The notes beneath the pieces were generated by a model. The model had not been told where the DNA came from. It did no database searches and worked only from the letters and a program-made list of their open reading frames with translations. This document shows, in pieces, positions 16,795-27,783 of a DNA stretch of 64,000 nucleotides; position 1 is the stretch's first letter; every line of letters begins with the position of its first letter. Location of the stretch: the NCBI RefSeq assembly GCF_016924755.1, contig NZ_JAFFJX010000001.1, forward strand, positions 434,001 through 498,000, written 5' to 3'. The position numbers and the translations under genes were made by a program. Origin of the DNA: Longitalea arenae. GTDB taxonomy: Bacteria; Bacteroidota; Bacteroidia; Chitinophagales; Chitinophagaceae.

Positions 16795-17691
16795 TTATAA
16801 ATTATAGAATTGAATGGCGTTGAGGCCAAATACTTTTTCCCTGTCTTCCGCTGAAAAATTTTCCATGTATTTCTCCAGCAAACTTTTCCATTGTATGTAA
16901 ATGCCGCTGAGCAACATCACCGGCCAGTCGCTGCCGAACAATAAACGGTTGGGGCCAAATGCTTCAAACACTACATCCAGGTACGGATAAAAATCAGCCG
17001 CACTCCATTCTTTCCAGTTGGCTTCGGTGAACAGGCCCGATAGTTTGCAGCACACGTTCGGAAAGCCGGCTATTTCTTTGATCTGTCTTTTCCATTCATC
17101 GATGTTCTTATGACGAATGTCGGGTTTGGCGCAATGATCGATCACGAAAGGCTGATCGGGAAATGCCCGCACAAAATCAATGGCCGGCTGCAACTGGTGA
17201 TGAAAGATGAGAATATCGTACTTATAGTTGTATGCCTGCAATGCCGCAACACCGCGGCGAAAATTTGGCCTGGCCAGGAAATCGATCGGTTCGCCCTGCA
17301 CTACATGACGATAGCCTTTGATGATGGGATACTGTGAAAAATATTGCAGGCGCTCCCGGATATTATCGGCCTGCAGATCGATCCAGCCGACGACCCCTTT
17401 GATAATGGGATGCGTTTTGGCCAGTTCCACCAGGAAATGCGTTTCCATTTCTGTTTGGGTGGCCTGTACCGCCACTACGCCGTCAACATTATTTCTTTTG
17501 GCAACCAGCGACAGGTGTTCGGGCAGATAATCCTGCTGTAAGGTCTTCATGGATTTATCAATCCAGTCGTAGGTTTTCTTATCGTATTTCCAGAAATGAA
17601 CGTGTGAGTCGATCACGGCAACGGCCTGATCCGGATCACCTCCGTTGAAGTCCTCTTCAAAGGCAGCATCGTAATATTTCTTCAGGTTCAT
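16795..17691 (-). CDS. Amidohydrolase, probable L-fucono-1,5-lactonase
   Basis: 298 residues. Amidohydrolase_2 fold: metal-binding HxH in AVIDSHVHFWKYD, VIDHCAKP, and LLFGSDWPVMLLSG with the catalytic Asp. GVVAVQATQTEMETHFL and IKGVVGWIDLQADN are typical of sugar-lactone hydrolases of this family (COG3618). It hydrolyses the fuconolactone made by the dehydrogenase next door, in the cytoplasm. It is followed after 5 bases by the SDR gene, consistent with tight coupling. Confidence 0.9.
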   Translation of the reverse strand: MNLKKYYDAAFEEDFNGGDPDQAVAVIDSHVHFWKYDKKTYDWIDKSMKTLQQDYLPEHLSLVAKRNNVDGVVAVQATQTEMETHFLVELAKTHPIIKGVVGWIDLQADNIRERLQYFSQYPIIKGYRHVVQGEPIDFLARPNFRRGVAALQAYNYKYDILIFHHQLQPAIDFVRAFPDQPFVIDHCAKPDIRHKNIDEWKRQIKEIAGFPNVCCKLSGLFTEANWKEWSAADFYPYLDVVFEAFGPNRLLFGSDWPVMLLSGIYIQWKSLLEKYMENFSAEDREKVFGLNAIQFYNL

Positions 17692-17709
17692 ATGTAATGA
17701 CTTTTACGT

Positions 17710-18039
17710 TTAGGAAAGACCAAAGATCTTGTCCATCAATATCCATTTTTCACCGGGTTTGGCCCAGGGAAGCGCCTGCTGGAATTTCCACATCAGCGTT
17801 TCCCATTCCTGCACTTTCGGATTGGCGGCATCCGCCTTTGCTTTTTCAGCAAAAGAGAACTGGTCATTGGCCTCGATGATCATGAACAGCCGGTTACCAG
17901 TGCGATAGATCTCCAGCACCGTTATACCACTGGATCGAATGCTCTCCACGATCTCAGGCCATATTTCATCATGATGACGCTCGTATTCTTTTATTAATTC
18001 CGGATCATCTTTCAGATCCAAGGCAAGACAATATCGCAT
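17710..18039 (-). CDS. L-fucose/L-rhamnose mutarotase
   Basis: 109 residues, the normal length for the RhaM/DUF718 family. Sequence starts MRYCLALDLKDDPELIKEYERHH, with DEIWPEI and GITVLEIYRTGNRLFMIIE, and ends with WILMDKIFGL. These enzymes interconvert the anomers of 6-deoxy-L-hexoses. In this operon L-fucose is the likely substrate. It lies 18 bases upstream of the lactonase gene. Confidence 0.92.
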   Translation of the reverse strand: MRYCLALDLKDDPELIKEYERHHDEIWPEIVESIRSSGITVLEIYRTGNRLFMIIEANDQFSFAEKAKADAANPKVQEWETLMWKFQQALPWAKPGEKWILMDKIFGLS

Positions 18040-18042
18040 GTG

Positions 18043-18184
18043 TATGGTTTGTGGTTTGTCGTTTGTGGTTTATAGTTCTGTTCCTCGAAAAGCCTTTACA
18101 TCTTCAAGCTTCGCCAGCCGGCGGCGTTCAGTTAGTCATTGCGCCTTGGAACAACAACAAACTACAAACCAAAAACTACAAACA
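18043..18184. repeat. Inverted GTTTGTGGTTT / AAACTACAAAC word repeat
   Basis: Left half has TATGGTTTGTGGTTTGTCG and TTTGTGGTTTATAGTTCTG. Right half has the complementary type AACAAACTACAAACC and AAAAACTACAAACAG. The two halves could pair as a long imperfect hairpin inside the operon, between the FAH hydrolase and mutarotase genes. Confidence 0.7.
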
Positions 18185-18186
18185 GT

Positions 18187-19044
18187 TTATTTATACGCCA
18201 CGGCTACCTGTTTACTGCTGCCCAATCCATCGATACCCAGCTCAATAATATCGCCTGGTTTCAAATAAACCGGTTCGGGCTTTTGACCGAGGCCAACGCC
18301 GGCAGGTGTACCGGTGCTGATGATATCGCCCGGGAGCAGGGTCATAAACTGGCTCAGGTAGGAAATAAGAAAAGGTATTTTATAAATGAGGTTGCCGGAG
18401 TTGCCGTCCTGCATCTTCTTGCCGTTTACGTTCAGCCAAAGCCTTACGTTATTGATATCGGCAATTTCATCTTTGGTAACCAGCCAGGGACCCAGCGGCG
18501 CAAAGGTATCGCAGCTTTTGCCTTTCACCCACTGGCCATTGCGCTCCAACTGAAAAGCACGTTCGCTGTAATCATTGTGCAGCATATAACCTGCTATATA
18601 ATCATTGGCATCTTTCTCTTCTACATAAGAAGCTTTTTTCCCGATCACTACCGCCAACTCTACTTCCCAATCGGTCTTTGTACTGTTCCTGGGGATCACC
18701 AATTGATCGTTGGGACCGCACATGGCTGTGGTGGATTTAAAGAATACCACCGGTTCGGTAGGCACTGCCATATTACTTTCCTTCGCATGGTCGATATAAT
18801 TCAAACCAATACAAACGATCTTCGAAGGGCGGGCCAAAGGAGCGCCCAAACGCTCACTGGGATCAACTGCCGGACAAGTTGACTGGTTTGTTTTCAACCA
18901 CGCAGCTAAACGGTTTATACCATCATTCGTGAAGAACTGCTCGGTATAATCTTCGCCAAAAGCGCTGGTGTCAATTCTTTTTCCATCGGGTAATTCAATA
19001 CCAGGCTTTTCCTGTCCTGATTTTCCAAAACGTATAAGCTTCAT
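18187..19044 (-). CDS. Fumarylacetoacetate hydrolase family protein, probable 2,4-diketo-3-deoxy-L-fuconate hydrolase
   Basis: 285 residues. FAH core: GLNYIDHAKESN, the metal-binding Glu region DWEVELAVVIGKKA, GYMLHNDYSERAFQ, KSCDTFAPLGPWLV and STGTPAGVG. In the non-phosphorylative L-fucose pathway this enzyme cleaves the diketo acid to pyruvate and L-lactate. First gene of the operon (minus strand), sharing a roughly 200-base divergent region with the mutase gene icmF. No fuconate dehydratase is present to complete the pathway. Confidence 0.9.
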   Translation of the reverse strand: MKLIRFGKSGQEKPGIELPDGKRIDTSAFGEDYTEQFFTNDGINRLAAWLKTNQSTCPAVDPSERLGAPLARPSKIVCIGLNYIDHAKESNMAVPTEPVVFFKSTTAMCGPNDQLVIPRNSTKTDWEVELAVVIGKKASYVEEKDANDYIAGYMLHNDYSERAFQLERNGQWVKGKSCDTFAPLGPWLVTKDEIADINNVRLWLNVNGKKMQDGNSGNLIYKIPFLISYLSQFMTLLPGDIISTGTPAGVGLGQKPEPVYLKPGDIIELGIDGLGSSKQVAVAYK

Positions 19045-19252
19045 TTTACCAGTATAATTTTTTGTTGGCCGAAACTATTTCATTTTCACTGCAAACCAAA
19101 CGAAAAATTCCGGAATCGTTCCCGGAACTTTTGCATTTCCTTACGCCTTTTATGCAAGAAAACAGTAATTGGCTGGAAGTACATCATAATACTAACGGGC
19201 ATTAGCATTTTTGACCTAACTTTAGGCCGATTTTTTGTAATGCTTGTTAATT

Positions 19253-22200
19253 ATGAACTATACGCCAGTTAATAAAGTAAGGATCGTTACCGCTGCTTCC
19301 CTCTTTGATGGGCATGATGCTGCGATCAATATCATGCGGCGCATTTTGCAATCGAAAGGCGCCGAGATCATTCATTTGGGGCATAACCGGTCGGTAGCCG
19401 AGATCGTTGAATGTGCTATTGAGGAAGATGCGCAGGGCATTGCCATTACCAGCTACCAGGGAGGCCATGTGGAATTCTTTAAATACATGAAAGACCTGCT
19501 GGACGAGAATGGTTGCGGGCATATTAAAATATTCGGCGGTGGGGGCGGCACCATTTTACCGCAGGAAATTACGGAACTGCATAACTATGGCATCACCCGC
19601 ATCTACAGTCCCGACGATGGCCGGAGGCTGGGATTGGAAGGCATGATCGAGGAGGTGATCCGGGAATGTGATTTTCCGGTAAATGGCGACCCCGCCCATT
19701 TTAAAAATGAATTAAAACTGGGCGAATGGAAAGATATCAGGAAGATCTCCCGGGCTATTTCCAACGCAGAAAATAAAGTGAATGGCCATGGCGTAAAGCC
19801 GGCTGCCAAAGCGAAGCCGGGGCTGCCTGTACTCGGCATTACCGGCACAGGCGGCGCCGGTAAATCATCTGTTACCGATGAGATCGTACGCCGCTACCTC
19901 AATGCATTTCCCGAAAAAACGATTGCTGTAATATCAGTTGATCCTTCCAAAAAGAAAACCGGCGGCGCTTTACTGGGCGACCGCATTCGCATGAATAGCA
20001 TTCATTCGCCCCGCGCTTATATGCGTTCACTGGCTACCCGCGACAGCGATGTAGCATTAAGTGTGCATGTGCAGGATGCGATCGATGTTTGTAAAGAAGC
20101 TGCATTTGACCTCATCATCCTGGAATCGGCCGGCGTTGGACAAAGCGATGTAAGCATCCTGGACCATTGTGATGTGAGCCTCTATGTAATGACGCCTGAA
20201 TATGGTGCAGCCTCCCAGCTGGAAAAGATCAACATGCTCGACTATGCTGATGTGATCGCAATTAACAAATTCGATAAAAGCGGCGCCCTCGATGCCCTGC
20301 ATGATGTTCGCAAACAGTTTAAACGCAATCATGGATTATGGACGGCCAAAGATGAAGACCTGCCGGTGATCGGAACCATAGCGGCCCAGTTCAATGACGC
20401 AGGCATCAATGAACTGTTTGAAAAACTGATGGTCACTATTAGTACAAAAACAGGCGTTCAATTCGGAAATATAGATGTACATGCGCATGTTAAGGATACC
20501 ACTACCAAATCGCAGATCATTCCGCCCAAACGGGTGCGCTACCTGTCGGAGATAGCTGACAACAACCGGGTGTATGATTCTTGGGTTCAGGAGCAATGCG
20601 CCCTCGCCTCGCAATTGTACCAGGTGCATGGTACGGTGAAGGGTGGATGTGCTTTATCAAAATCTGCCATGGATGAATTAATGGCCATTGAAAAGAACCT
20701 GAAGGAAAAGTTAGATCCCCGGTGCAGAAAACTGATTGAGGAATGGCCGGCACTGGCTGCCAAATACAAAGCCGACTTCTTCGAATACCAGGTACGCGAT
20801 AAAGTATTTAAACAACCTATGACCACCCGTTCACTCAGTGGTACCAGGATCCCCAAAGTAGTATTGCCTAAGTACAAGGACTGGGGGGATATTTTAAAAT
20901 GGCAGTTGCAGGAAAACATTCCGGGCGAGTATCCGTTTACGTCGGGCGTATTCCCCTTGAAGCGGGAAGGCGAAGACCCTACGAGAATGTTTGCAGGGGA
21001 AGGCGGACCCGAGCGAACCAATAAACGTTTTCACTATGTATCACTTGATCAGCCCGCACGCCGCTTGTCTACTGCCTTTGACAGTGTGACCCTCTACGGC
21101 GAAGACCCTGCGCACCGGCCGGATATTTATGGCAAGGTAGGGAACAGCGGAGTAAGTATTGCTACGGTTGACGATGCCAAGAAATTATACAGCGGTTTTG
21201 ATCTCTGCGATCCGAAAACATCGGTGAGCATGACCATTAACGGTCCGGCCCCCATCATACTCGCATTTTTTATGAATGCAGCTATTGACCAGCAATGTGA
21301 AAAATGGATAGAAGCAAATGGGGAATGGGCCATGGTGAATGAAAAACTAGCGCAGCGGTTCCAGCATGTTACGAAACCTACTTATTACAATCCGGCTGCT
21401 CCCGAGCGATTGCCCGATGGTAATGATGGACTGGGTTTGAAATTATTGGGTGTATCCGGTGACGATGTATTACCGGCAGCGATTTACGAAAAAATAAAAG
21501 CGGAAGCACTGGCCCAGGTTCGCGGAACGGTTCAGGCCGATATCCTGAAAGAAGACCAGGCGCAAAACACCTGTATCTTCAGCACCGAGTTTGCCTTAAA
21601 GTTAATGGGCGATGTACAGGAATATTTTATCCGGCAAAAGGTGCGCAATTTTTACAGCGTAAGCATCAGCGGTTATCATATTGCAGAAGCAGGGGCAAAT
21701 CCCATTACTCAACTGGCCTTTACACTGGCCAATGGTTTTACCTATGTAGAATATTACCTGAGCCGCGGGATGCATATTGATGAATTTGCACCCAACCTGT
21801 CGTTCTTCTTTAGTAATGGCATGGATGCTGAATACAGTGTGATCGGCCGCGTGGCGCGCCGCATCTGGGCTAAAGCCATGAAGTATAAATATAAAGGCAA
21901 TGACCGCAGCCAGAAACTGAAATACCATATTCAAACCTCAGGGCGCAGCTTACATGCCCAGGAAATAGATTTCAATGATATCCGAACCACCCTGCAGGCC
22001 TTATACGCTATTTACGACAACTGTAACAGTTTACATACGAACGCGTATGACGAAGCCATCACCACGCCTACAGAAGAAAGCGTTCGCCGCGCCATGGCCA
22101 TACAGCTGATCATCAACCGCGAACTGGGCAGCGCCAAAACAGAGAACTTCATCCAGGGCTCATTTTTAATTGAAGAAATGACCGACCTCGTAGAGGAAGC

Positions 22201-22621
22201 TGTGCTGGCAGAATTTGACCGTATCACCGAACGGGGCGGGGTATTGGGCGCCATGGAACGAATGTATCAACGCAATAAGATCCAGGAAGAAAGTTTGTAT
22301 TACGAAAGCCTGAAGCACAGTGGTGAATTACCCATCATTGGGGTAAATGCTTTTCTGAATAAAAAAGGAAGTCCGACCGTATTACCAGGTGAGGTAATTC
22401 GCAGCACTACCGAAGAAAAGGAACAACAGATCCAGAACCTGCATGCCTTCTGGAAACGGAATGAAAGCAGGTCGGGCGAAATGTTGAACCGGTTAAAGAA
22501 AGTAGCCGTCAACAATGGAAATATTTTCGCGGAGCTGATGGAAACCGTTAAGTATTGTTCATTGGGGCAGATAACGCATGCCTTATTTGAGGTAGGAGGC
22601 CAATACAGAAGGTCAATGTAG
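19253..22621 (+). CDS. icmF: Fused isobutyryl-CoA mutase (IcmF)
   Basis: 1122 residues from the ATG at 19253; a TTG three codons earlier is less likely. Three fused parts: (1) a B12-binding domain with [10 protein letters not shown] (lower-axial His) and [11 protein letters not shown], residues about 1-140; (2) a MeaB-like G-protein chaperone with Walker [12 protein letters not shown] at about residue 195 and AINKFDKSG; (3) an acyl-CoA mutase TIM barrel with [43 protein letters not shown]. IcmF rearranges isobutyryl-CoA and n-butyryl-CoA (some variants act on isovaleryl-CoA), needs adenosylcobalamin, and the G-domain loads cofactor. Monocistronic with a strong terminator. Confidence 0.95.
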   Translation: MNYTPVNKVRIVTAASLFDGHDAAINIMRRILQSKGAEIIHLGHNRSVAEIVECAIEEDAQGIAITSYQGGHVEFFKYMKDLLDENGCGHIKIFGGGGGTILPQEITELHNYGITRIYSPDDGRRLGLEGMIEEVIRECDFPVNGDPAHFKNELKLGEWKDIRKISRAISNAENKVNGHGVKPAAKAKPGLPVLGITGTGGAGKSSVTDEIVRRYLNAFPEKTIAVISVDPSKKKTGGALLGDRIRMNSIHSPRAYMRSLATRDSDVALSVHVQDAIDVCKEAAFDLIILESAGVGQSDVSILDHCDVSLYVMTPEYGAASQLEKINMLDYADVIAINKFDKSGALDALHDVRKQFKRNHGLWTAKDEDLPVIGTIAAQFNDAGINELFEKLMVTISTKTGVQFGNIDVHAHVKDTTTKSQIIPPKRVRYLSEIADNNRVYDSWVQEQCALASQLYQVHGTVKGGCALSKSAMDELMAIEKNLKEKLDPRCRKLIEEWPALAAKYKADFFEYQVRDKVFKQPMTTRSLSGTRIPKVVLPKYKDWGDILKWQLQENIPGEYPFTSGVFPLKREGEDPTRMFAGEGGPERTNKRFHYVSLDQPARRLSTAFDSVTLYGEDPAHRPDIYGKVGNSGVSIATVDDAKKLYSGFDLCDPKTSVSMTINGPAPIILAFFMNAAIDQQCEKWIEANGEWAMVNEKLAQRFQHVTKPTYYNPAAPERLPDGNDGLGLKLLGVSGDDVLPAAIYEKIKAEALAQVRGTVQADILKEDQAQNTCIFSTEFALKLMGDVQEYFIRQKVRNFYSVSISGYHIAEAGANPITQLAFTLANGFTYVEYYLSRGMHIDEFAPNLSFFFSNGMDAEYSVIGRVARRIWAKAMKYKYKGNDRSQKLKYHIQTSGRSLHAQEIDFNDIRTTLQALYAIYDNCNSLHTNAYDEAITTPTEESVRRAMAIQLIINRELGSAKTENFIQGSFLIEEMTDLVEEAVLAEFDRITERGGVLGAMERMYQRNKIQEESLYYESLKHSGELPIIGVNAFLNKKGSPTVLPGEVIRSTTEEKEQQIQNLHAFWKRNESRSGEMLNRLKKVAVNNGNIFAELMETVKYCSLGQITHALFEVGGQYRRSM

Positions 22622-22678
22622 TAATCCGATAGTTTGCAATCCCCGCTTGGGCGGGACCCTCGATCCCATACATTATAC

Positions 22679-22720
22679 AATGCCACAGGTCTTTTGTTCA
22701 AAGACGGTGGCATTTTTGTT
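22679..22720 (+). terminator. Terminator of icmF
   Basis: Outer stem AATGCCAC / GTGGCATT with inner GTCTTT / AAAGAC pairing, followed by TTTTGTTT. About 58 bases after the icmF stop. Confidence 0.85.
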
Positions 22721-22875
22721 TCCTCCCATTTATCAAGCCGCAAAACCGTTCATCAGCCGAAAAGAAAACGGTGGTAAAGGAAATGTTAAGCCATAGGTAA
22801 TCCATGTAACTATCCGCCGGAAAATGTTTCTAAACACTTCAAATAGATGTGTGGAATTGATATAAATGTAAATGT

Positions 22876-24207
22876 ATGTTGAAGTATTTTCTATTAATGA
22901 TCGGATTGTTGACGGGCGTATGGGGCTCCTTGCATGCACAGGACACCGTGGCTGCGCCTTTGCGGTGGGACCTGCAGGCCTGCCTGGATTATGCTAAGAA
23001 AAATAATATCACTATAAAGAACCTTCGCTGGGATGCCCGCTCCAGTGAGCAGGACCTGTTACAGGCAAGGGCAGCTAAATTGCCGAACCTCACCGCCTCG
23101 CTCTCCCAATCAGTAGTGAATAGTAACAATGCAAATCCCGTCGTGGGTGGATTTCAAACACAGGCCAATGCTTCGGGTAATTATGGGTTAAGTTCTTCAT
23201 GGGTGATTTACAATGGCGGTTATCTGAACAATGATGTGAAGCAAAAGAATATATTACTCGAAAGCGCACAATTAAATGTTCAACAGGCGGAAAATGATAT
23301 TACGCTTCAGATAACACAGGCTTACCTGAATATCTTACTGCAGAAAGAGAATATCGTTTATCTGCGGGAGCTCGTGAACACTTCCAAATCGCAATTGGCG
23401 CTGGGTAAACAGCGGTTCGACGCCGGCAGCCTGGCACGCAAGGACTACCTGCAGTTGGAAGCGACGCTGGCCAACGATGAGTATAACCTGGTAACGGCTA
23501 CCAATGCGCATCGCACCAATTTAATAACGTTGAAGCAGATCCTGCAACTGCCTTCATCGGTGAACTTCGATGTGGTGCAGCCGGATACTTTGATAACTGA
23601 TCAATCGCTTGTTTCCCTGCCGGAAGCTGTGCATGCAGCCGTGCAGTCGAGGCCGGAAGTAAAGGCGGGTGAGCTGGGCGTTCAATCGGCCGAGCTGGGA
23701 TTGGAAAAATCGCGGGCCGGGGCATTGCCAACGGTGAGTTTGGGCGCCGGAATTTCGAGTGGCTTTTCCGATAACCAGGACCTTAAGTATTTCAACCAGC
23801 TGAATAATAATTTTTATCAACGGTTGGGCGTAACCGTATCGATACCCATTTTCGCTAACCGCATCAATAAAAGCAATATTGAGCGGTCAAAGATCCAAAT
23901 TGAACAGGCCAAACTTTCGCTGCAGGGAACAAAGACCACGCTCGATCAGGCGGTTGAGCAGGCATATATAAATGCGATGAATGCGCAGGCCCAGTTAACG
24001 GCTGCCGCTTCACAATGGAAGACGATGCAGGAAAGTTTTCACATCACCAATGAGCAGCTAAAACTGGGCGCATTCAATACCGTTGATCTGCTCACCCAGA
24101 AGAACCTGTATGTACAGGCGCTGCAGGCATATGTTTCCGCCAAGTATAATAGTGTTCTGAATAAGAAAATATATGAGTTCTATGCAGGCGCGCCTGTTAC
24201 CTTATAA
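22876..24207 (+). CDS. TolC-family outer-membrane efflux protein
   Basis: 443 residues. Signal peptide to LHAQ. Two OEP repeats follow, with WDLQACLDYAKKNN and a second half LPEAVHAAVQSRPEVKAGELGVQSAE, each rich in long coiled-coil helices, and a Tyr/Pro-rich strand region LGVTVSIPIFANRINKS. It forms the outer-membrane channel and periplasmic tunnel of a tripartite pump. First gene of a four-gene operon with a MacA-like adaptor, an ABC ATPase and an FtsX-type permease. Confidence 0.93.
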   Translation: MLKYFLLMIGLLTGVWGSLHAQDTVAAPLRWDLQACLDYAKKNNITIKNLRWDARSSEQDLLQARAAKLPNLTASLSQSVVNSNNANPVVGGFQTQANASGNYGLSSSWVIYNGGYLNNDVKQKNILLESAQLNVQQAENDITLQITQAYLNILLQKENIVYLRELVNTSKSQLALGKQRFDAGSLARKDYLQLEATLANDEYNLVTATNAHRTNLITLKQILQLPSSVNFDVVQPDTLITDQSLVSLPEAVHAAVQSRPEVKAGELGVQSAELGLEKSRAGALPTVSLGAGISSGFSDNQDLKYFNQLNNNFYQRLGVTVSIPIFANRINKSNIERSKIQIEQAKLSLQGTKTTLDQAVEQAYINAMNAQAQLTAAASQWKTMQESFHITNEQLKLGAFNTVDLLTQKNLYVQALQAYVSAKYNSVLNKKIYEFYAGAPVTL

Positions 24208-24233
24208 ATGAATAATCATTAAACGGATCTACA

Positions 24234-25544
24234 ATGAAAGGAAAGAAATATAAATGGATCATCTGGACGCTGGTCATTCTTGCAGCCGGTGCCGGCATCT
24301 GGATCTGGAAATTTAAAGAGAAAGAGCAGCCCGTGGTCCTGGAAACGGAGCGGCCCCATTATGGTTCTATCGCTACCAGTGTTACCGCTACCGGAACGGT
24401 TCAACCCGTAGATACGGTTTCAGTAGGTACGCAGGTGTCTGGAACCATCAGCAAAGTCTATGTCGATTTCAATGATAAGGTGAAAAAGGGACAATTGATC
24501 GCAGAGATCGACAAAACCATTTTACAGGCACAGCGTGATCAGATCAGCGCCAGCCTGCGGCAGGCCAGGGCCAACCTCGATTTTCAGAAAAGCAATTATA
24601 ACCGGCAAAAACAATTGCTGGATGTAGGTGCGATCAGCCGGGCGGAATATGAAACGGCCATGAATCAGTTCAATGTAGCCCAGGATAATGTGAACGGTAT
24701 TGCCGCCCAGCTAAAAGCAGCGCAACAAAATCTGTACTATGCGAATATCTACTCGCCCATCGATGGAACCGTACTTACCCGTAATGTGAGTGTGGGACAA
24801 ACCGTAGCCGCGAGTTTAAATACGCCAACCCTGTTTGTGATCGCTAAAGACCTTACGAAAATGCAGGTGCAGGCAGCGGTTGACGAAGCCGATATTGGCA
24901 ATGTAAAGAATGGACAACGGGTAACATTTACGGTGGACGCATTTCCCGACAACGTGTTTGAAGGGCGGGTGAATGAAGTGCGGCTGCGCCCGAGCGTTTC
25001 TTCAAATGTGGTGACCTATTCCACCATCATTGATGCGCCGAATGCAGATATGAAATTAAAACCGGGCATGACGGCCAATATTACCGTGTTCACCCAGGAG
25101 ATCCAAAACGCGATGTTGGTCTCCGCCAAAGCCACGCGCTTCAGGCCCGATTCAGGCCTGTATAAGCAATACACCATCGAGGGCGGTGCTGCCGGCCGTG
25201 GTCAAAGAAAAGGGGGCATGCGCATAGCGAGTGCTGCGCCTAACGATAACACCGGTGCAAGCCCTGACAAAAGAAGGGATTCGCTGCAAAACAGTGGACT
25301 GGCAAAAACAGCAATGGTATGGGTGAAGAAAGACAGTACCCTTGCCCGGCGCCGTATCCAGATCGGGCTGACGGATGATACCTATGTACAGGTATTGTCA
25401 GGCTTAAGCGTTGATGATGTGGTTGTGGCAGGTGTGCACCAGGATCAGCGAGCATCACAGGCGAGCTCAGGACAACCGAGAAGTCCGTTTATGCCGCAGC
25501 GAAGAGGTAGTGGCAATAGAAGTGGTGGCGGTAGATCGAGCTGA
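24234..25544 (+). CDS. MacA-like periplasmic adaptor (HlyD/RND membrane-fusion family)
   Basis: 436 residues. One N-terminal membrane helix (WIIWTLVILAAGAGIWIW), lipoyl/barrel-sandwich half GTVQPVDTVSVGTQVSGTIS, a coiled-coil hairpin (about residues 95-165), then NIYSPIDGTVLTRNVSVGQTV and the beta-barrel. The C-terminus is a Gly/Ser/Arg-rich tail (RRGSGNRSGGG), unusual and probably disordered. It links the ABC transporter to the TolC channel. 26 bases after the TolC gene. Confidence 0.92.
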   Translation: MKGKKYKWIIWTLVILAAGAGIWIWKFKEKEQPVVLETERPHYGSIATSVTATGTVQPVDTVSVGTQVSGTISKVYVDFNDKVKKGQLIAEIDKTILQAQRDQISASLRQARANLDFQKSNYNRQKQLLDVGAISRAEYETAMNQFNVAQDNVNGIAAQLKAAQQNLYYANIYSPIDGTVLTRNVSVGQTVAASLNTPTLFVIAKDLTKMQVQAAVDEADIGNVKNGQRVTFTVDAFPDNVFEGRVNEVRLRPSVSSNVVTYSTIIDAPNADMKLKPGMTANITVFTQEIQNAMLVSAKATRFRPDSGLYKQYTIEGGAAGRGQRKGGMRIASAAPNDNTGASPDKRRDSLQNSGLAKTAMVWVKKDSTLARRRIQIGLTDDTYVQVLSGLSVDDVVVAGVHQDQRASQASSGQPRSPFMPQRRGSGNRSGGGRSS

Positions 25545-25592
25545 CAGCAATGAAAGCCGGAAGTAAGAAGCAGCATGTAAAAATGATCAACA

Positions 25593-26285
25593 ATGACAAA
25601 CAAAATACTTTCAATACAGAATTTGAAACGGGAGTTCAGGATGGGCGCCGAAACGGTGCGTGCATTAAAAGGGGTTTCCTTCGATGTGGAACCAGGTGAG
25701 TTCGTAACGATCATGGGCAGCAGCGGATCGGGTAAAACAACCATGCTGAACATTCTCGGTTGTTTGGATAAACCCAGCGACGGCATTTATCTGCTCGACG
25801 GGGTTGATGTGGGTAAACTATCGCGCAATGAGCTGGCTGTATTGCGCAACCATAAGATCGGCTTTGTGTTTCAGGCCTACAACCTGCTGGCGCGTACCAG
25901 CGCCCTGGAGAATGTAGAGTTGCCTTTATTGTATAATGCAGCTATTTCATCAAGGCTGCGGCGGGAAAGAGCGGTAAAGGCTTTGCAGGCGGTAAAGCTG
26001 GGCGACCGCCTAGATCACCTGCCCAATCAATTATCCGGTGGGCAGCAGCAGCGGGTGGCCATTGCGCGGGCGCTGGTGAATGAACCGGTGATGATCCTGG
26101 CCGATGAAGCCACCGGTAACCTGGATACCCGCACTTCCTATGAGATCATGGCTTTGTTCCAGGAGCTGAATCAGCAACAGGGTAAAACGATCGTTTTTGT
26201 AACGCACGAACCGGATATCGCCGCTTTCAGCAGCAGAACAATAACCCTGAAAGACGGGAAAGTGATCAGGGATCACCGGAATTAA
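25593..26285 (+). CDS. ABC transporter ATP-binding protein (MacB/LolD type)
   Basis: 230 residues. Walker [11 protein letters not shown]-loop FVFQAYNLL, signature [15 protein letters not shown], Walker [14 protein letters not shown] and H-loop VTHE. This is the MacB-type ATPase as a separate polypeptide (in E. coli it is fused to the permease). It powers export through the adaptor and TolC. Overall lengths and motifs are complete. Confidence 0.95.
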   Translation: MTNKILSIQNLKREFRMGAETVRALKGVSFDVEPGEFVTIMGSSGSGKTTMLNILGCLDKPSDGIYLLDGVDVGKLSRNELAVLRNHKIGFVFQAYNLLARTSALENVELPLLYNAAISSRLRRERAVKALQAVKLGDRLDHLPNQLSGGQQQRVAIARALVNEPVMILADEATGNLDTRTSYEIMALFQELNQQQGKTIVFVTHEPDIAAFSSRTITLKDGKVIRDHRN

Positions 26286-26369
26286 AATATCAGATCGGCA
26301 AAGGATATGCTGGCGGCATTACCGGTAAGCACCGATTATTAATTATGATTTGATGGCAACAATATAACA

Positions 26370-27593
26370 ATGAAATTATTCAATCTCATACGAATTGCAT
26401 GGAAAGCCCTGCAGCGGAACAAGCTGCGTGCTTTTTTAACCATGCTGGGCATCATCATAGGCGTTGCGGCTGTAATTGCTATGGTGGCGATCGGGCAGGG
26501 GTCGAAGCAAAGCATCCAGGACCAGCTCAGCAGCATGGGATCAAATATGATAACGATAAGACCGAGCAGTAATCAAACCGTAGGCGGCGGCGCCCGGTTG
26601 GATGCTTCGGGTTTACAATCGCTCACCCTGGAAGATATAAAGGCTATACAAAAACAGGCAACTTATATTACGGCTGTATCACCTGCCGTACAATCGAGAG
26701 GGCAGGTGATCAATGGAGCATCGAACTGGCCTACCACCATTCAGGGGGTTAGTCCGGATTATTTAAACATCCGCAACTGGCCGCTAAAAGATGGAATAGC
26801 CTTTACCCAGGAAGATGTGAATGCGGCCGATAAAGTATGTTTGATCGGTCAAACGGTCGTGGACAATATTTTCGCCGGGGAAGACCCCGTGGGCAAGATC
26901 ATCCGCTTCAATAAAATTCCCTTCAAGGTCATTGGTGTATTAGCGGAAAAAGGGGAGAATGCCTTTGGGCAGGACCAGGACGATATTGTAATAGCGCCTT
27001 ATACAACGGTACAAAAAAGGATCCTGGCCATTCCATACATCCAAAACATTTATGCCTCGGCCATTGATGAGAACAGCAGCGCCCAGGCCACTGCAGAGAT
27101 CACCGGGATCCTGCGCGCTTCCCATAAATTAAAAGCAACCGATGAAGATGATTTTATGGTGCGTACGCAGGCTGAGCTCATTAACACATTCAGCTCTACC
27201 AGCCAGTTGTTAACGGTATTACTGGCAGCGATAGCCGGCATTTCCCTGGTCGTAGGTGGCATAGGCATTATGAACATCATGTATGTGTCGGTAACGGAAC
27301 GCACCAAAGAGATCGGTTTACGCATGAGCATTGGTGCAAGGGGTATGGATATCCTTTTTCAATTCCTCATTGAAGCCATACTGATAAGCATCACCGGTGG
27401 GATAATAGGTGTTATTTTAGGCATCAGCGCTTCCAGGCTGGTCACTTTCTTTTTATCGTGGCCTACACTGGTATCACAATCCTCCATTATGTTGTCGTTC
27501 ATGGTATGTGCCGTCACCGGCGTATTCTTCGGATACTACCCGGCGCAAAAAGCGTCAAGGCTCGATCCCATTGAAGCATTGAGATATGAGTAA
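26370..27593 (+). CDS. MacB-like FtsX-family ABC permease
   Basis: 407 residues. N-terminal helix (RAFLTMLGIIIGVAAVIAMVAIG), a large periplasmic MacB_PCD domain (about residues 45-270) and three C-terminal helices with TERTKEIGLRMSIGARGMDILFQFLIEA. It is the membrane partner of the preceding ATPase. Mechanotransmission-type pumps of this kind export macrolides, peptides, lipoproteins or siderophores; the cargo here is unknown. Last gene of the operon. No clear terminator follows, only a word repeat. Confidence 0.94.
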   Translation: MKLFNLIRIAWKALQRNKLRAFLTMLGIIIGVAAVIAMVAIGQGSKQSIQDQLSSMGSNMITIRPSSNQTVGGGARLDASGLQSLTLEDIKAIQKQATYITAVSPAVQSRGQVINGASNWPTTIQGVSPDYLNIRNWPLKDGIAFTQEDVNAADKVCLIGQTVVDNIFAGEDPVGKIIRFNKIPFKVIGVLAEKGENAFGQDQDDIVIAPYTTVQKRILAIPYIQNIYASAIDENSSAQATAEITGILRASHKLKATDEDDFMVRTQAELINTFSSTSQLLTVLLAAIAGISLVVGGIGIMNIMYVSVTERTKEIGLRMSIGARGMDILFQFLIEAILISITGGIIGVILGISASRLVTFFLSWPTLVSQSSIMLSFMVCAVTGVFFGYYPAQKASRLDPIEALRYE

Positions 27594-27783
27594 GGCAGAA
27601 CGCAAAGGCGGAACGTCAAAAGCAAAAGCGCTAAGCGCCAGATGCAGAACGTCAAACGCTGAACGCAATAAACGTAAAATATGAAATACGGAAGGGCCAA
27701 ATTCAAAGAAATGAAACGCAAACCATGAAACGGAAAGCGCAGCATCCGCCAAAGCAGAGAAACGCAAGCCCGAAGCAGGGGAC
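27594..27783. repeat. Intergenic tract of GAACGCAAA / GCGGAACGTCAAA words
   Basis: Degenerate words such as GGCAGAACGCAAAGGCGG, GCAGAACGTCAAACGCTG, ATGAAACGCAAACC and GAGAAACGCAAGCCC fill the convergent gap between the permease and the Nei-like gene. Confidence 0.6.

Noticed and set aside
18139-18882. 247-codon plus-strand ORF opposite the FAH hydrolase
   Set aside because: Frame is open by chance over a gene with clear motifs on the other strand; starts inside an intergenic repeat.
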